A stretch of DNA of 64,000 nt from Rutidosis leptorrhynchoides (taxonomy: Eukaryota > Streptophyta > Magnoliopsida > Asterales > Asteraceae). Below the pieces are notes generated by a model, which worked only from the letters and a program-made list of their open reading frames with translations, ran no database searches and was not told where the DNA came from. The stretch lies in assembly GCF_046630445.1 (NCBI RefSeq), contig NC_092336.1:505191001-505255000 (forward strand). Reading direction: 5' to 3'. The position numbers were made by a program, and so were the translations under genes. Positions 11,799 to 22,727 of the stretch are shown here, in pieces (within the stretch, counting starts at the first letter, position 1; each line of letters starts with the position of its first letter).

Positions 11799-13613
11799 TA
11801 GTATAAGTAAGTATTATCATTATTAATATGATTATGATTATTATTATTATCATCATTATTAAGAAAACAATACAACCTATTATTATAAGTAGTATTATTT
11901 ATATTATCATTATTATTATTAATATGATTATCATTATTAGAATTTTTATTATTAAAAATTATTATTAATACAATTATATTATTAAGAGAATCATTTTTAG
12001 GAAAACTATCATTTTATTATTATTAAAAATATCCTTTATAGTAAAATTATCATTTTTACTAAAGTTATTATTTTTACTAAAATTAACATTTCTATTAAAA
12101 TTATCACTTTTTAATAAGATTGTCTTTATTATTAAAGCCATCATTATTATTATTACTAGCACGATTATTATCATTAATATTGTTATTGTTAAAAACCATT
12201 ATCATTATAAATATTAACACTTTGATAAAATGAGAACTAATACTGGTATTATTATTGGTATTATCAATATCATTATTTATGAAATTAACAGGTTCATGAA
12301 AATATATTTTTTTTAAATAAATATACTGTTTTCATGGAAATTATAAATGAAAGATCATTATTATTATTATCACTAATCATTATCAAAATTAGTACAAATA
12401 GATATTCGTATATAAAAATTACATTAGTATAATATTAGTAATACATATCACCATATTTTTTTTATGATACTAATTAAGTTATAAAAGATATCAATTGATA
12501 TATAAATACTTTTTATCATATAAAAACCCTAGTATAAGTTTTTTATTTGTAACCTGTTATAAAGAAAGATAAATATTAGTATATATAAAATATACAAATT
12601 AAATATATTAAATAATATATAATATAACAAGCATATTATTAATAATATATATAAACTCGCTCGATTACAATCATACGTGTTAATAGTTATACAAATGATA
12701 TAGGTTCTTGAATCCGAGGCCAACCCTACATTGTTCAGTTGTTCAATATCGTCATATGTATTTTTACTACAAAATACAGTACAGTGAGTTTCATTACTCC
12801 CTTTTTATATATATTTTTGGGACTGAGAATACATGCGCTGCTTTTATAAATGTTTTACGATATAGACACAAGTAATCGAAACTACATTCTATGGTTGAAT
12901 TATCGAAGTCGAATATGCCCCTTTTTATTAAGTCTGGTAATCTAAGAATTAGGGAACAGACACCCTAATTGACGCGAATCCTAAAGATAGATCTATCGGG
13001 CCCAACAAGCCCCATCCAAAGTACCGGATGCTTTAGTACTTCGAAATTTATATCATGTCCGAAGGAGGATCCCGGAATGATGGGAATATACTTATATGCA
13101 TATTGTGAATGTCGGTTACCAGGTGTTCAATCCATATGAATGATATTTTTGTCTCTATGCATGGGACGTATGTTTATGAGAAATGGAAATATGAAATCTT
13201 GTGTTCTATTAAAATTATGAAATGATTATTTATGATAAACTAATGAACTACCAACTTTTTTGTTGACACTTGAAAGCATGTTTATTCTCATGTACGAAAG
13301 AAATCTTCCGCTGTGCATTTGCTCATTTTAGAAATATTACTTGGAGTCATTCATGGCATATTTCAAAAGACGTTGCATTCAAGTCGTTGAGTTCATCAAG
13401 AATATTATTAAGTCAATTATAGTTGGATATATTAGGAAATGGTATGCCTGCCGTCAACTTTTGATGTAATGAAAGATTGATTTTTCAAAAACAAATGAAA
13501 TGTTTGTAAAATGTATCATATAGAGGTCAAGTACGTCGCGATGTAATCAACTGTTGTGAATTGTTTATAATCAATATGGACTTCGTCCAGATGGATTAGG
13601 ACGGGTCTCTACA
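9722..13613 (+). mobile_element. 5' LTR of element E (3,892 bp)
   Basis: Starts TGTGATGACCCAGG and ends GGGTCTCTACA directly before the primer site. The middle (about 10,100-12,400) is almost pure A+T with long ATT arrays (11,735-11,797 being the purest). A tRNA-like segment lies at 11,521-11,590. The 3' LTR lacks the part from about 10,088 to 11,918. Confidence 0.85.
11521..11590 (+). other. tRNA-like box B segment in the 5' LTR of E
   Basis: GAGTTCGAACC (11556-11566) matches the pol III box B consensus and is followed by eight T (11583-11590). It aligns with the segment at 2521-2588 in LTR A, and in both an ATT-rich array follows. The base pairing expected of a tRNA is poor, so this looks like a decayed SINE head rather than a tRNA gene. 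Confidence 0.5.
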
Positions 13614-13632
13614 GTTGGTATCAGAGCGGTGG
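13614..13632 (+). other. Primer binding site of element E
   Basis: TTGGTATCAGAGCGGTGG directly follows the LTR end. TGGTATCAGAGC is the standard plant primer site complementary to the 3' end of initiator tRNA-Met. Confidence 0.9.
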
Positions 13633-14014
13633 TCTTAGCGAACCATGTCTGATTAGTGAGTCTAACTGATAGTCATTAGCATGCATTAGTGAGTCTGGAC
13701 TTCGACCGTGTCTGCATGTCAAAAGTTTTGCTTATCGTTTTTGTCGGAAATCATATGCTTACCATCCTTAGTAAATTACCTGCTCATTATTCTTAGTCTA
13801 GGCACGTTTTACTGCATTGACTGCATAAATAGTGTATAGACAAAATTCATATCTTAGCGTATCTGTTACTATAGACTTTATCTGACACATTTCCTTAATT
13901 TCCTCCGTAATCTACGAGATCTTCTGTACTATATTAGATATTCTATATAATTAGAATATTATCCGATAACCGAAAATCATTTCATATCAAAAATCCTCTA
14001 AATGATCATAAAAG

Positions 14015-14590
14015 ATGGATCCTACACCTAGCTTGGATTCCATTAGTTCCGGAAGCGATTTCGAGATGTATATTGAAGCAGACTCCGAAGTCAATGAACC
14101 AGAAGTGCCTCAACTATTTAGTTATTTTTATTTCTGGAGAAGATGGGGGTGGGTCCGAGACTTACTCACTCGATGGAGAAATGAAGAAGGCGACCCCTAC
14201 CGCGAACCAAACTTACCTCCTAACATCGAAGAAAACGATGTACTCACCGGTGAACCTATGCGCAACACTGTATTCACCCTTCTTGCTAAAGTTTTCCACC
14301 TCGAAGGTCGCATTACTGCAATCTCAGAAAATATTCAACCTCTACTTCCGAATACTAATCGAAGGGGAATATCAGAAGAAGTTAGGGAACTTCGAATTGA
14401 TAATCAAGATCTATCGAATCAGATGAGTAGATGGATAGAAATGATAGAGGGTAGGATAGAAACCCTGACAAGAATGGTGCGTGATTTACAAGCTATACTT
14501 ACTACACCAACATCATCACCAACCTCAGCACCAACAACACTTGTAACACCGACAGCAACAGTACCACCATCAGCAGCACCAGCAGCATAA
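14015..14590 (+). CDS. Element E ORF: unknown 191-aa protein with predicted coiled coil
   Basis: The only substantial clean frame in element E, about 400 bases after the primer site, where gag normally sits. The product starts MDPTPSLDSISSGSDFEMYI and has an acidic N-terminus (about residues 10-35) and a tryptophan-rich patch (FWRRWGWVRDLLTRW, about 40-55). A leucine/isoleucine heptad-like stretch (about 92-163) should form a coiled coil, and the tail is rich in Thr/Pro/Ser/Ala. No zinc knuckle or recognised gag domain is present. It could be a diverged gag-like structural protein or an accessory protein; the family is unknown to me. The codon pattern and lack of low-complexity A/T repeats argue that it is a real frame. 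Confidence 0.6.
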   Translation: MDPTPSLDSISSGSDFEMYIEADSEVNEPEVPQLFSYFYFWRRWGWVRDLLTRWRNEEGDPYREPNLPPNIEENDVLTGEPMRNTVFTLLAKVFHLEGRITAISENIQPLLPNTNRRGISEEVRELRIDNQDLSNQMSRWIEMIEGRIETLTRMVRDLQAILTTPTSSPTSAPTTLVTPTATVPPSAAPAA

Positions 14591-15337
14591 CCAGTACCAA
14601 CAACAACAACATCATCACACGTCTCAACCTCGCAATCTATATCTCAAGCATAATCATCGTTCTACGAATCGTTCTACATAAACTATCTTCGTCCTTCATG
14701 GCGATTATGTAATCTCTAATGTTTTAGAGATTATGTACTCTAGTTCTAGCCGTAAATCTGATGAGTTTAATATCACATTGACTCATTAAATTCATGATTA
14801 CGTCTGAAGAAAATATATACGTATATATGTTTTCATAAGGATTGTAATTAAAAGTTTTATTGTACAAACTGTTAATGGTGAAAATATTTTAACGGGTAGG
14901 TAATACCCGAGGAATATTTATATTCCACATTAATAAGTTACACTGTACATTCTTCGAATCTTATTCAACGGTCATTTACTATCCTATTTACAACGACCGA
15001 TATACGTATCCGTTCACCAAAGAATAACCATTTTCATTCAATTTCATATTTGGATTTTGACTTATCAGAATCCAACAAGTGTCATAATGAAGAAAACATT
15101 TGACAAAATAAAATTTGTTAGAAACAAACAAATTAACTATGAGAAATTTTGTTAAGAATCCACGCTAACTGTTCCTAGCTAATTGTTCACAGCTAACTGA
15201 TTACACTTTATTTATCGTAATTTAATTATCGCGATTTACATTCTCGCAATTTTATTTATCGTCATTTAATTTCTGTATTTATTTTACGCACTTTAAATAT
15301 CGGGACACGTATACAAGGTTTTGACATATCATATCGA

Positions 15338-15418
<81 letters not shown>

Positions 15419-16268
15419 TGGATTAACCATAGACACTCTTTATGCAGTAATGATCAAATTCTCTATACAGGGTTGAGGTTGATTCTATAATATTATATAT
15501 ACTTTGAGTTGTGATCGAGTTTGAGACATGTACACGGGTCACGATACGAATTAATTAATTCGAATATTATATATTAAATTATATATGAATTATTGGACTG
15601 TTAACTGTGGATTATCGACTGTGGACTAATGACATTGGACAATTAAAATGAATTAAAATATTGATTATAATATATGAAACTAAATAATTCTTCAAGTTTG
15701 CCACTTGATTTCATCTTAAACCTCATTTGTATCTTGATGATTCCAATCTGCGTTCAAACCTTTCATGATTCTTAAAAACACCTCAATCGAGAGGATGAAC
15801 TAACCGCACTTCATCTACGGAAGAAAAGATTGATGCATATAGTTATGCACCTGAAAACACTCGGAACCTGTGTAAACGTTTAACACGTGTCTGTTCTAGC
15901 TCCTTTGGCATTGTTATTACCGAAAATAACATTTCAATTCTGTTTCCAATTAGCCAATTTTGTCATAGCTTCAGCAAATCAACTTCGACTTCCATTCGAA
16001 TTAGCCTTATTATAACCTCGATATATAAGTTTGCCTGTCGTCATCATTACCGGGGAGCCGTTTATATTCCACCACATTAGCAGTAAACTTACCAGCAACT
16101 TCAATGAATTTGGACTTTCCGAAAAATCATTATATTCATTGAGACCCCATCATGTATACATCTATACCATGTAACAATAATTGCCATACCAATCACCGAG
16201 AATCAGCAATTAGTACTTCGAATCTCGTAGTATTTCTACATTAATAGTTATATATATACATATAACAA
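14591..16268 (+). other. Element E internal non-coding stretch
   Basis: No coding frame seen. It includes a (TA)n array at about 15,343-15,412. From about 15,467 it has an LTR-like patch (ACAGGGTTGAGGTTGATTCT onward) that is repeated at the start of LTR piece J (57,926). A polypurine-like copy, TTAACGGGTAGGTAATACCCG, lies near 14,890. Confidence 0.6.
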
Positions 16269-16712
16269 TTATCTCCTAGAATTACGACCTTCATTTCTGA
16301 AATTTTGAAAAGTACCCAGCCTACGAATCAATACATTGAACTTTGAAAAAGCTGAATGAAGCAGCAGAAACTGTGGGCAACTGTAAATGACCTTAATCAT
16401 CGGAAGTTTGATGATAAAGAATAGTATGTTGAAAAAGCTCAGAAAAGTTGGAACTGAAAAACTAATTGAGCAAACTATGAAGGAAGTCGTGGACAAATCA
16501 CAAAGAATAAGTTTGACTTCAAATAATCTAAATGATTCAGTACCTGCTGAAGTCATTAACGAATACCTTGCTTTTGACTCCAAACTCTTGCGGACAAAAT
16601 TTTCTTCACCGTCCTTCGATATTAGAAATTTCAAGTTATCATCGTATCTTTCATTGTAAATATCCTCCATATTTCTGAAGATATTTTCATAACTATTTTT
16701 ATCTGAAATCAT
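16269..16712 (-). CDS. Element E possible second ORF (147 aa, minus strand), doubtful
   Basis: An open minus-strand frame starting MISDKNSYENIFRNMEDIYN. Its first half has balanced composition. A 90-codon plus-strand frame (16,387-16,659, starting MTLIIGSLMIKNSMLKKLRK) overlaps it and is also protein-like. At most one of the two is likely to be a coding remnant; neither matches a family I know. Both lie in the internal region of E, in the place pol would normally occupy. Confidence 0.25.
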   Translation of the reverse strand: MISDKNSYENIFRNMEDIYNERYDDNLKFLISKDGEENFVRKSLESKARYSLMTSAGTESFRLFEVKLILCDLSTTSFIVCSISFSVPTFLSFFNILFFIIKLPMIKVIYSCPQFLLLHSAFSKFNVLIRRLGTFQNFRNEGRNSRR

Positions 16713-17854
16713 TAATATCTTCGTGCTATCAGTGTTACATCATATAAAAACTGTTAGTTTCTATATTCTGTAAACTTTTGAGCTTAAAATATGAATGTTA
16801 TTGAAGTAATGTTGGGAACTGATGCAAGAGTTAGTATAATATAATGACACTTGATCAACGTGATTATATTACAGTAAGTCATGCTGAGTTTCTAAATGGA
16901 ACATGATGATTCACAGATTATAACATCATCATGTGTCATGTTACATAACTCTTTCATTCTGATTAACTTCTGAACACATTAAGAAAATATATTCTTGATA
17001 GTTCTATTCTCAGTGATTCTGGTAATTTGACAAATCAAATCGTGTTATTACGTTCTTTCTTGTTTAGAACATTAATCTCATTCGAAACTCCACACCTATG
17101 AATTTTGGACCGTTACTTGCGAAAAGAAAACAAAAGCATGAAGCTCCGAAATAGAAAGGGGGTATAAATCGCAGCAAATAGGAGAGAGCATTAACTGTGG
17201 ATGCCAATGATTATAGGAGACAGAAGCAAGGACATTGAAATATAAGGGAAAATATAAAATCCAACAACAACGCATAAATTACAAACCATGGATATTAATA
17301 CGAATAGCAATATAAAGACACGGTATAATTAAGAATAGTATCACCCCAAGGTAATACTAGAAGTAAACAGATTCTTCTGGCGGAAGATTAAAAAGAAGGA
17401 TGGTATAAATGATAATTAGGAAATATCAAGGATTAGAACTAGATTAAGCATTTTCACAATCTTTTGGATGCATGAACTAAGAAAGAAAGTATAGGAATGG
17501 TGAAAATAATGGAACGGAAGAGTTTAATTTATAATGAAAATATTAGACAGAGTAATCGAGGCGGATCACCGTATTTAACTATAGAGATCTTAATTTCCTT
17601 ACTCGCTAAAGAATCAAATCTTTTAGATTTCGAAGATTTTCTTTATATCCCTTGAATTCCGTAATTCAACCAAGACAACATCAAAAGTTAAAATGAAACT
17701 TCATATATTCATTTCACTCTTTGTGATAGCTTCACTCGTGCTTTTCGAATAATCAAATTATTTTATCTGTATTATTCAATAATGATAAAACTCTATTTAT
17801 CAGCTCATATTCGTCAGGAAAACATATTTATTGTTAGCCATGACGACCTCACTC

Positions 17855-17890
17855 AAATTTCGGGACGAAATTTCTTTAACGGGTAGGTAC
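17855..17890 (+). other. Hairpin module and polypurine tract of element E
   Basis: AAATTTCGGGACGAAATTT (17,855-17,873) can pair as an 8-bp stem with a GGA loop. It is followed by CTTTAACGGGTAGGTAC and the 3' LTR. This is where plus-strand DNA synthesis should be primed. The same module lies next to the LTR in elements A, F, H and K. Confidence 0.7.
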
Positions 17891-20800
17891 TGTGATGACC
17901 CGGGAATTTCCAACCAAATTTAAACTTGAATCTTATTTGATTCCGATCCGATAAGCAAAGTATGTAATGTTAAGCCTCGAATGTTTTGGAATTATATTCA
18001 TGTAATCGATTACCCTTTGACGATTCCCGACGATTCACGAACAATTGTGTGTAAATAAATATGTAAATATAAATGTAAGTATATATATAATAATAATTAG
18101 AAAGAATAAAATATAATATAAACATTAATGTTAAATAAGTAAAATAAGATATAAAATAATTAAATTGATTCTATATATGTAAATAGGACTTTTTATACAT
18201 AGCTGATATTGTATGTATATGGTAATAAATATAAAATACATAAATATTGACAAATTGATGTGCTGAATCGTAACCTTTATTTATGAACGGATTTGAGTTA
18301 TTTTGTTACACGAATTGATTTATTGTATATGTGGTGTTTTAATGAATTCAGGTTGATTTCACACATATATAGGCAACTAGTCCTATTCGCGTAGTTTAGT
18401 TTGTTGGTAAATCCGGTTCGTTCCACAGGGAGACAATGTTCAAATTATTATTTTTTTAATAGTCTTTGAAGTTAAACTTATTTAAAGGGGGTTTTGGATT
18501 AGGAATTTATAATACTACATAATAATAATAAAATATAACTTAATCTTAACTTAATTATATTACTTATTAATTTATATGAATACATTATTTATAATTATTA
18601 ACTTAAAAGTGAATTAATTGAAATTATACTAATAAGTTTATTACTAAATGATAATTAATAAAATAATAACTTTTAAATAAACTAATTGATTAGAATTTTG
18701 TTTTGAGCAATTATAATATAAATTTATATAAATTAACTACATAACAAGTTTTAATTAATTTAAAATAGGAATTATAATAATTAACTAATTATAAACTAAT
18801 TACTTAAAATTAATAATAAATCTTTTAATTAAAACCTTGAGATTTAAATAAATTCTAGTAAGATTAAAACACGTATTAAAGAAAGTTGTAATAATTAATA
18901 CTAATTATAAATTAATAACTTAAATATAATAATAAAATATTAAAAACCCTAGATTTTAACCTAATTGATACAGTACTCGTATTTATACTTACGCGTTTCG
19001 CGTAATGATGTACGCGTTCCGCGTATGTTTTAAAACATACGCGTATCGTATAGAATTATACACGATCCGCGTATGTTATAGTACAGGTGACAAACAGTGC
19101 TGGTACAGATTTGAATATTTTGATGTAATTTTTATATTTTAGTGTGTAATAATAATAATAATACGTAAATAATAATAATAATAATTTTACAATATATATA
19201 AATGGGAGTGGTTACTTAAATGTGTCACCTCTAGATCCATAGATTGTTTTAAGTTTAAACTCGTATTAAAATGTTTAGTATAAAACTTATATTTTCCTTT
19301 CGAATAAATATAAAGTTTTAACTAACTAAATTAAATCTAATTTTTATTGGATTATATTTAGATAGTTATTAGTCCTTAAGTATTTAAATTGAGACCCAAC
19401 CCAGTTTTGACCTTCGCCAAAACCCAAATCATAACGGTTTCCCTTTTTACAATTTCACTATTATATGACTCGTGATATTACCCAAACCACCGAACTTTAT
19501 TTCTAATTTAGTGTTAATAAATTATTCATAAGTTCGTCTAGATCACTTTTAATGTTGAAGCTTAATTTATATAGATAACAATTACTTTCGTTATTTAAAT
19601 CAAATAAATTAAGTGACAAGGGTTAAATATCCAAATACATAATAATGGTTCTTTTAATTAGGCTCAATGTTAAAAATACTAAAGTTGCATTTTAATTATT
19701 ACAAATGATAACAATCCACATCACTAGGGGCTCTACATCTAAGCAAACACTAGGGAAATTAGCTACTCATTATACTAAGGTAAACATGAAAATATAAATG
19801 TACAAACATAATAATAACGATAAAAATTGATAACGATAATTTTAATGGAATATACTTACGAAAATCTTCACTCTCATTTACTTTAAACGGTAGAAAATTA
19901 CAATAACAACACCTCTTTAGCGCTTACAATAATACCCTTAATCACGAACAATACACCCTTCAAACTAACTAAAAATTTAACTTGGAACTGAAATTAATAT
20001 TGGTACTTGAAAATAAAATACAGTAGCTAAAAATGATGTAAATGTTGTTGTATATATTTTTGGAGCTGTGTAAGTTGTATATGTTCTCTATCTCTCTGTA
20101 TGTGTCCTCTTCACTGTGTAAGTACTCCGTATTACGTATTATTATTAATATGATTATCATTATTAGAATTTTTATTATTAAAAATTATTATTAATACAAT
20201 TATATTATTAAGAGAATCATTTTTAGGAAAACTATCATTTTATTATTATTAAAAATATCCTTTTTAGTAAAATTATCATTTTTACTAAAGTTATTATTTT
20301 TACTAAAATTAACATTTCTATTAAAATTATCACTTTTTAATAAGATTGTCTTTATTATTAAAGCCATCATTATTATTATTATTACTAGCACGATTATTAT
20401 CATTAATATTGTTATTGTTAAAAACCATTATCATTATAAATATTAACACTTTGATAAAATGAGAACTAATACTGGTATTATTATTGGTATTATCAATATC
20501 ATTATTTATGAAATTAATAGGTTCGTGAAAATAGATTTTTTTAAAATAAATATACTGTTTTCAAGGAAATTATAAATGAAAGATCATTATCATTATTATC
20601 ACTAATCATTATCAAAATTAGTACAAATAGATATTCGTATATAAAAATTACATTACTATAATATTAGTAATACATATCACCATATTTTTTTTATGATACT
20701 AATTAAGTTATAAAAGATATCAATTGATATATAAATACTTTTTATCATATAAAAACCCTAGTATAAGTTTTTTATTTGTAACCTGTTATAAAGAAAGATA

Positions 20801-21843
20801 AATATTAGTATATATAAAATATACAAATTAAATATATTAAATAATATATAATATAACAAGCATATTATTAATAATATATATAAACTCGCTCGATTACAAT
20901 CATACGTGTTAATAGTTATACAAATGATATAGGTTCTTGAATCCGAGGCCAACCCTGCATTGTTCAGTTGTTCAATATCGTCATATGTATTTTTACTACA
21001 AAATACAGTACAGTGAGTTTCATTACTCCCTTTTTATATATATTTTTGGGACTGAGAATACATGCGCTGCTTTTATAAATGTTTTACGATATAGACACAA
21101 GTAATCGAAACTACATTCTATGGTTGAATTATCGAAGTCGAATATGTCCCTTTTTATTAAGTATGGTAATCTAAGAATTAGAGAACAGACACCCTAATTG
21201 ACGCGAATCCTAAAGATAGATCTATCGGGCCCAACAAGCCCCATCCAAAGTACCAGATGTTTTAGTACTTTGAAATTTATATCATGTCCAAAGGAGGATC
21301 CCGGAATGATGGGGATATTTTTATATGCATATTGTGAATGTCGGTTACCAGGTGTTCAATCCATATGAATGATATTTTTGTCTCTATGCATGGGACGTAT
21401 GTTTATGAGAAATGGAAATATGAAATCTTGTGTTCTATTAAAATTATGAAATAATTATTTATGATAAACTAATGAACTCACCAACCTTTTGGTTGACACT
21501 TGAAAGCATGTTTATTCTCAGGTACGAAAGAAATATTCCGCTGTGCATTTGCTCATTTTAGAAATATTACTTGGAGTCATTCATGGCATATTTCAAAAGA
21601 CGTTGCATTCGAGTCGTTGAGTTCATCAAGAATATTATTAAGTCAATTATAGTTGGATATATTAGGAAATGGTATGTCTGTCGTCAACTTTTGATGTAAT
21701 GAAAGATTGACTTTTCAAAAACAAATGAAATGTTTGTAAAATGTATCATATAGAGGTCAAGTACCTCGCGATGTAATCAACTGTTGTGAATCGTTTATAA
21801 TCGATATGGACTTCGTCCGGATGGATTAGGACGGGTCTCTACA
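17891..21843 (+). mobile_element. 3' LTR of element E (3,953 bp) with replaced middle block
   Basis: Matches the 5' LTR closely at both ends (17,891-about 18,250 and about 20,139-21,843). The middle is unrelated to the corresponding 10,088-11,918. The LTR ends ACGGGTCTCTACA. Confidence 0.85.
18250..20138. mobile_element. Unclassified 1.9-kb block replacing part of the 3' LTR of E
   Basis: Sequence foreign to the LTR family. Recognisable marks are GGTAAATCCGGTTCGTTCCA (near 18,408), a cluster of ACGCG/CGCGT motifs (18,990-19,080), GGGGCTCTACATCTAAGC (near 19,727) and TACTCCGTATTACG at the right edge. No ORF, terminal inverted repeat or target duplication was found. It may be a non-coding transposon that inserted with loss of the original ATT-rich stretch, or a product of recombination between related LTRs. 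Confidence 0.5.
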
Positions 21844-22533
21844 AAAAGAGTATGACTCGAATGCGTAGTGACGTGAACCACAAAGCCAGTAGTGTTATAG
21901 CATTACGTATGGTGTGAACCACGGAGCCGGTAGCACCATGACGCGTTTATGGTTAACCATATAGTTTGTGTATGTGTTGTAGTGTAGCATATTATGTTTT
22001 GGAGTATATGCTATTGTTTATGCTAGTTGCGGTAATGGAGGTTATTAGCTTTATATTGGGTTCGTATGCTAATATTATATTGCTAGCATGTTTGTGGTGT
22101 GTGAGTAGGTGATTGCAAGTAGGTATATTATATATGCATGTGTATACTTATTGCACTCACTAAGCGTTAGCTTACCCCTCTCGTTGTTTACTTTTTAGAT
22201 GCAGGTGCGGAGAAAGGGAAGGGGGTTGTTGGGCACTAGTTTCCTCTTGTTGGATGCTTGTTGAAGCTTTTGGAAGTTGACCTAGCGTTTTGGGTAGTTT
22301 ATCCCCAAACCATGCTCGAGTGTTGTTTGGATTAAAACTATCATGTTAATGGGTCGAACTTACATTACATTTGATTAAGGGCATTCGTGCCTTCTTTGTA
22401 AACATTAAACTTGTTGTATTGGTTTAAACGGGTTGAATGGAACGGTTTACGTTATGTAACCATTTAATTGGGCTTTAATGGTTTATAAATATAAAAAAAA
22501 ATTGTCGTGTTGAATACGGGTTGGGTTGTTTCA
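21844..22533 (+). mobile_element. LTR D, right piece
   Basis: Resumes the GTGAACCACGGAGCCGGTAG minisatellite after element E and runs to a probable LTR end, GGGTTGGGTTGTTTCA (22,533). No coding frame. The left part of D is hidden by the insertions C, A and E. Confidence 0.55.
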
Positions 22534-22727
22534 GAAAAACTATTACACAACATAGAAGTACATATGCATATAACTTGAGAAAAAAAGAAAACATCTTTGA
22601 CCAACTTCTCATAATAGTATCCAATAGATTCACACATGGAATCGAATGAACCCCTTATCAATTGAATGAACCATTGACTCACATCTTGTTTACTAGGATC
22701 AATAATTGTACTCCAAGAGTGCGTTTA
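22534..22727 (-). pseudogene. Unknown coding remnant cut by elements D and F
   Basis: A minus-strand frame reads WSTIIDPSKQDVSQWFIQL and onward through about 50 residues of balanced, protein-like composition. It is bounded on the right by element F (duplicated GTTTA at 22,723-22,727) and on the left by the end of LTR D. It may be one exon of an interrupted host gene whose other parts lie beyond 31,561 or off the window. I do not recognise the family and no splice sites are clear. Confidence 0.3.

Larger units (their letters stand above)
9722..21843 (+). mobile_element. Element E: large non-autonomous LTR retrotransposon
   Basis: Two LTRs (9722-13613 and 17891-21843) flank a 4.3-kb internal region with an initiator-Met primer site (13616-13630), one 191-codon ORF and a polypurine tract. 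No protease, reverse transcriptase, RNase H or integrase motif could be found in any frame, so it would need help from another element. The LTRs start TGTGATGACCC and end TCTCTACA. The flanks AAAGG and AAAAG differ by one base. By eye the comparable parts of the LTRs differ at about 2%, suggesting an insertion younger than about one million years under usual plant rates. Confidence 0.85.
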
